Source: Chryseobacterium sp. (GTDB lineage Bacteria; Bacteroidota; Bacteroidia; Flavobacteriales; Weeksellaceae). From it: a DNA stretch of 64,000 bases. Made by a program: the position numbers and the translations under genes. Shown here piece by piece: positions 62,481-64,000 of the stretch. Position 1 is the stretch's first letter. Every line of letters begins with the position of its first letter. The notes beneath the pieces are model-generated. The model was given only the letters and a program-made list of their open reading frames with translations, had not been told where the DNA came from and did no database searches. The DNA lies in the NCBI GenBank assembly GCA_018260475.1, contig JAGLBA010000001.1, positions 62,001-126,000 on the forward strand, written 5' to 3'.

Positions 62481-62553
62481 TTAATTGTTTATCATTTATA
62501 AAAGTAAAATCCAACACCATTACTCTTTACCCATTACTTATCACTTATTAAAA

Positions 62554-62922
62554 ATGAACGAATCCTTACTTTGGAAAAAAATTGAAGAATTTTTTGAAGA
62601 AAATTTTCAAGCCGAAAAAAATGTCCCAATTGAAACCATTCTGTTCCTTATCGGAGTGCAGGAACTCGGTAGCGGTAAACAAAAATACACCAAAGACGAT
62701 AAAATAAATCTACTCCACATAGCGGTTTGCAGGCTTCTGGAACCATTTGGTTATTACGGATTTTCTCATTACGATGAAGACGGCTACCCGCACTTCATCG
62801 AAAAAGAACCCCTCCCAGAACTGAAACCGAACGAGCAACAAATTTTAATGAAAAAGGCTATTATTCAATATTTTATTGATGAAAAACTCTTTGATGAGGA
62901 GACTTTAGACCAAATTGAATAA
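62554..62922 (+). CDS. Conserved hypothetical protein
   Basis: 122 residues from the ATG at 62554. An in-frame start at 62485 would add an unlikely Tyr/His-rich leader. The sequence is acidic and helical ('KKIEEFFEENFQAEKNVPI', 'ILFLIGVQELGSGKQKYTKD', 'VCRLLEPFGYYGFSHYDEDG'). I recall similar proteins in Flavobacteriia but no named family. It has no signal peptide or span. It ends 121 bases before the histidine kinase gene. Confidence 0.7.
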   Translation: MNESLLWKKIEEFFEENFQAEKNVPIETILFLIGVQELGSGKQKYTKDDKINLLHIAVCRLLEPFGYYGFSHYDEDGYPHFIEKEPLPELKPNEQQILMKKAIIQYFIDEKLFDEETLDQIE

Positions 62923-63043
62923 GCAGAAACTAAAGTAATTCTGTTAAATATCAAGGTTTTAAGAAATAATAAACAATAAAGTAGCATGTTTTTTGTTTTA
63001 ATAGTGTTAAAGTCCGTAATTTTAACATTTCAAAACGACAACA

Positions 63044-64000
63044 ATGCGCCAACGCTTTATTCCCATTATATCTATACTGATGTCCATTTCGGTCATCATC
63101 TTCGTCACCCTGCAAATCAAATGGTTGAAGGAGTATTACAGCGCGTTGGAATTGGACTTCAACAACCGCGTGACAGCGGCTTTGGAGTCTTCGACCCAAA
63201 AAATTGCCGATATAGAAATCAATAAATACCTAAACCAGGATAATGGAAATTTTGGGAACAGCGTACTTGCCGCGAAAGATCAGCCTACACTTACCCAAAT
63301 TCAGCAGGTTCAAGATTCGGCGGCAAAAAAAATTCTTACCTACCAGCGAAGCATTATCGAGAAAAAAGATTTGCCTCTCTCCAACCAAGGCGACAGTCTG
63401 AAAGTCACGAAGTTATGGAACAATGAGGGCATCGCTCGCATCATCAAAGATCCGCGAACCACGCAGCCGCTCACGGCGGAACTCAACACCTCCATCAACT
63501 CTGGGGAATATGCGCTGAAGGAGTTTGCAAAAGTAGTGGCGGCAAACCTTCCGATAGAAAAACGGGTGGATAAAAAAACGCTGGATACCGTGCTGGCAAA
63601 GGAACTACGCGAAAGCGGCATCAAGGCAGATTTCGGATACGCCATCCTCGATAAAAACAATAAACTGACCAAAATTTCGGGGCACTACGATCCATCGGAG
63701 AAAAGCAACCATACTTACCCGCTCTTTACCGATGAAAATGACCGCACACTTTACACACTCGCACTTAGTTTTCCGAGTAAAAGTTTTTCGCTCATCCGAA
63801 ACTATTACCCAATGCTCTTGGGTACTTTCATCTCCTTACTTACGATTCTCGGCATCTACATCATCTCCATTAATTATATGATGCAGCAAAAGAAAATCGC
63901 GGATGTGAAAACGGATTTCATCAACAATATGTCGCATGAATTTAAAACGCCATTGGCGACAATATCCGTTGCAACAGATTCATTATCAAACGATAAAATA
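63044..64000 (+). CDS. Sensor histidine kinase, N-terminal part cut by window end
   Basis: 319 residues are visible from the ATG at 63044. A first span (about 8-24) is followed by a long extracytoplasmic sensor (about 25-245), a second span (about 250-275, 'MLLGTFISLLTILGIYIISI') and the start of the kinase core, with the phosphoacceptor H-box 'NNMSHEFKTPLATI' (His near 301). The ATPase domain and any response-regulator gene lie beyond the window. The sensor does not match a family I recognise. Confidence 0.9.
   Translation, partial: MRQRFIPIISILMSISVIIFVTLQIKWLKEYYSALELDFNNRVTAALESSTQKIADIEINKYLNQDNGNFGNSVLAAKDQPTLTQIQQVQDSAAKKILTYQRSIIEKKDLPLSNQGDSLKVTKLWNNEGIARIIKDPRTTQPLTAELNTSINSGEYALKEFAKVVAANLPIEKRVDKKTLDTVLAKELRESGIKADFGYAILDKNNKLTKISGHYDPSEKSNHTYPLFTDENDRTLYTLALSFPSKSFSLIRNYYPMLLGTFISLLTILGIYIISINYMMQQKKIADVKTDFINNMSHEFKTPLATISVATDSLSNDKI

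Noticed and set aside
1..64000. CRISPR arrays
   Set aside because: No regularly spaced repeats and no cas genes were seen on either strand.

Overview
The window is a stretch of chromosome from a member of the Bacteroidota, class Flavobacteriia, most like the Chryseobacterium/Weeksellaceae group. The evidence is: lineage-specific families (DUF3078, DUF4271, DUF4293, DUF4296, GH3-like adenylate-forming enzymes, S46 dipeptidyl-peptidase), a Rho factor with a long Gln/Asn-rich insertion, -7 promoter boxes of the form TAnnTTTG instead of sigma70 boxes, and hardly any Shine-Dalgarno sequences. Family assignments come from motifs read by eye and from recall. No database was searched.

Layout. 1-1961: 5' end of lepA, then an ECF sigma factor / membrane protein / Spy-like periplasmic protein operon. 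1962-11503: an AT-rich accessory region with a Fic-family AMPylase-like gene between two near-identical palindromes, a CPBP membrane protease, a complete type I restriction-modification operon (HTH gene, hsdM, hsdS, hsdR, with overlapping or near-abutting genes), the 3' remnant of a serine recombinase, and tRNA-Asn. 11578-25814: core genes (rseP, S46 peptidase, bcp, nth, DUF885, exbB/exbD/tonB-like, semiSWEET, hflX, a secreted repeat protein) with two decayed genes between them. 25867-29596: a decayed restriction island. A broken alkylation-repair (AlkD-like) copy, mcrC, mcrB and an hsdS fragment precede the intact AlkD-like gene; mcrB has lost its middle and carries a perfect 44-nt palindrome at the junction, and mcrC is frameshifted. 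29636-62922: mostly housekeeping genes (DUF389, lipid ABC exporter, rho, sodA, GH3, SprT, manC, yifB, two DUF3078 proteins, rhomboid, dprA, gdhA, Kir-type channel, group III truncated globin, Ca2+/H+ antiporter, rsfS-ftsH-LUD-cdsA-psd operon, birA, GT2-DUF4296-tgt-lptF/G operon, hemD, oligopeptidase B). 63044-64000: start of a sensor histidine kinase cut by the window end.

How the parts relate. The two restriction regions have different fates: the hsd operon looks intact and probably active, while the mcrBC/hsdS cluster is a graveyard. Both show signs of horizontal gain (AT-rich, next to a tRNA and recombinase remnant, or beside a duplicated host gene). Core operons follow usual Bacteroidota logic: envelope biogenesis (cdsA/psd, lptF/G, rseP, msbA-like ABC, manC) and envelope proteolysis (ftsH, rseP, rhomboid, S46 and S9 peptidases).

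I did not find a convincing wholly new multi-gene system. The strongest leads are the palindrome-bounded Fic cassette, the palindromic scar in mcrB with the flanking AlkD duplication, and a GC-rich structured element at 48356-48522. Two core enzymes have lost classical metal ligands (Nth without any cysteine, Tgt without its zinc cysteines).
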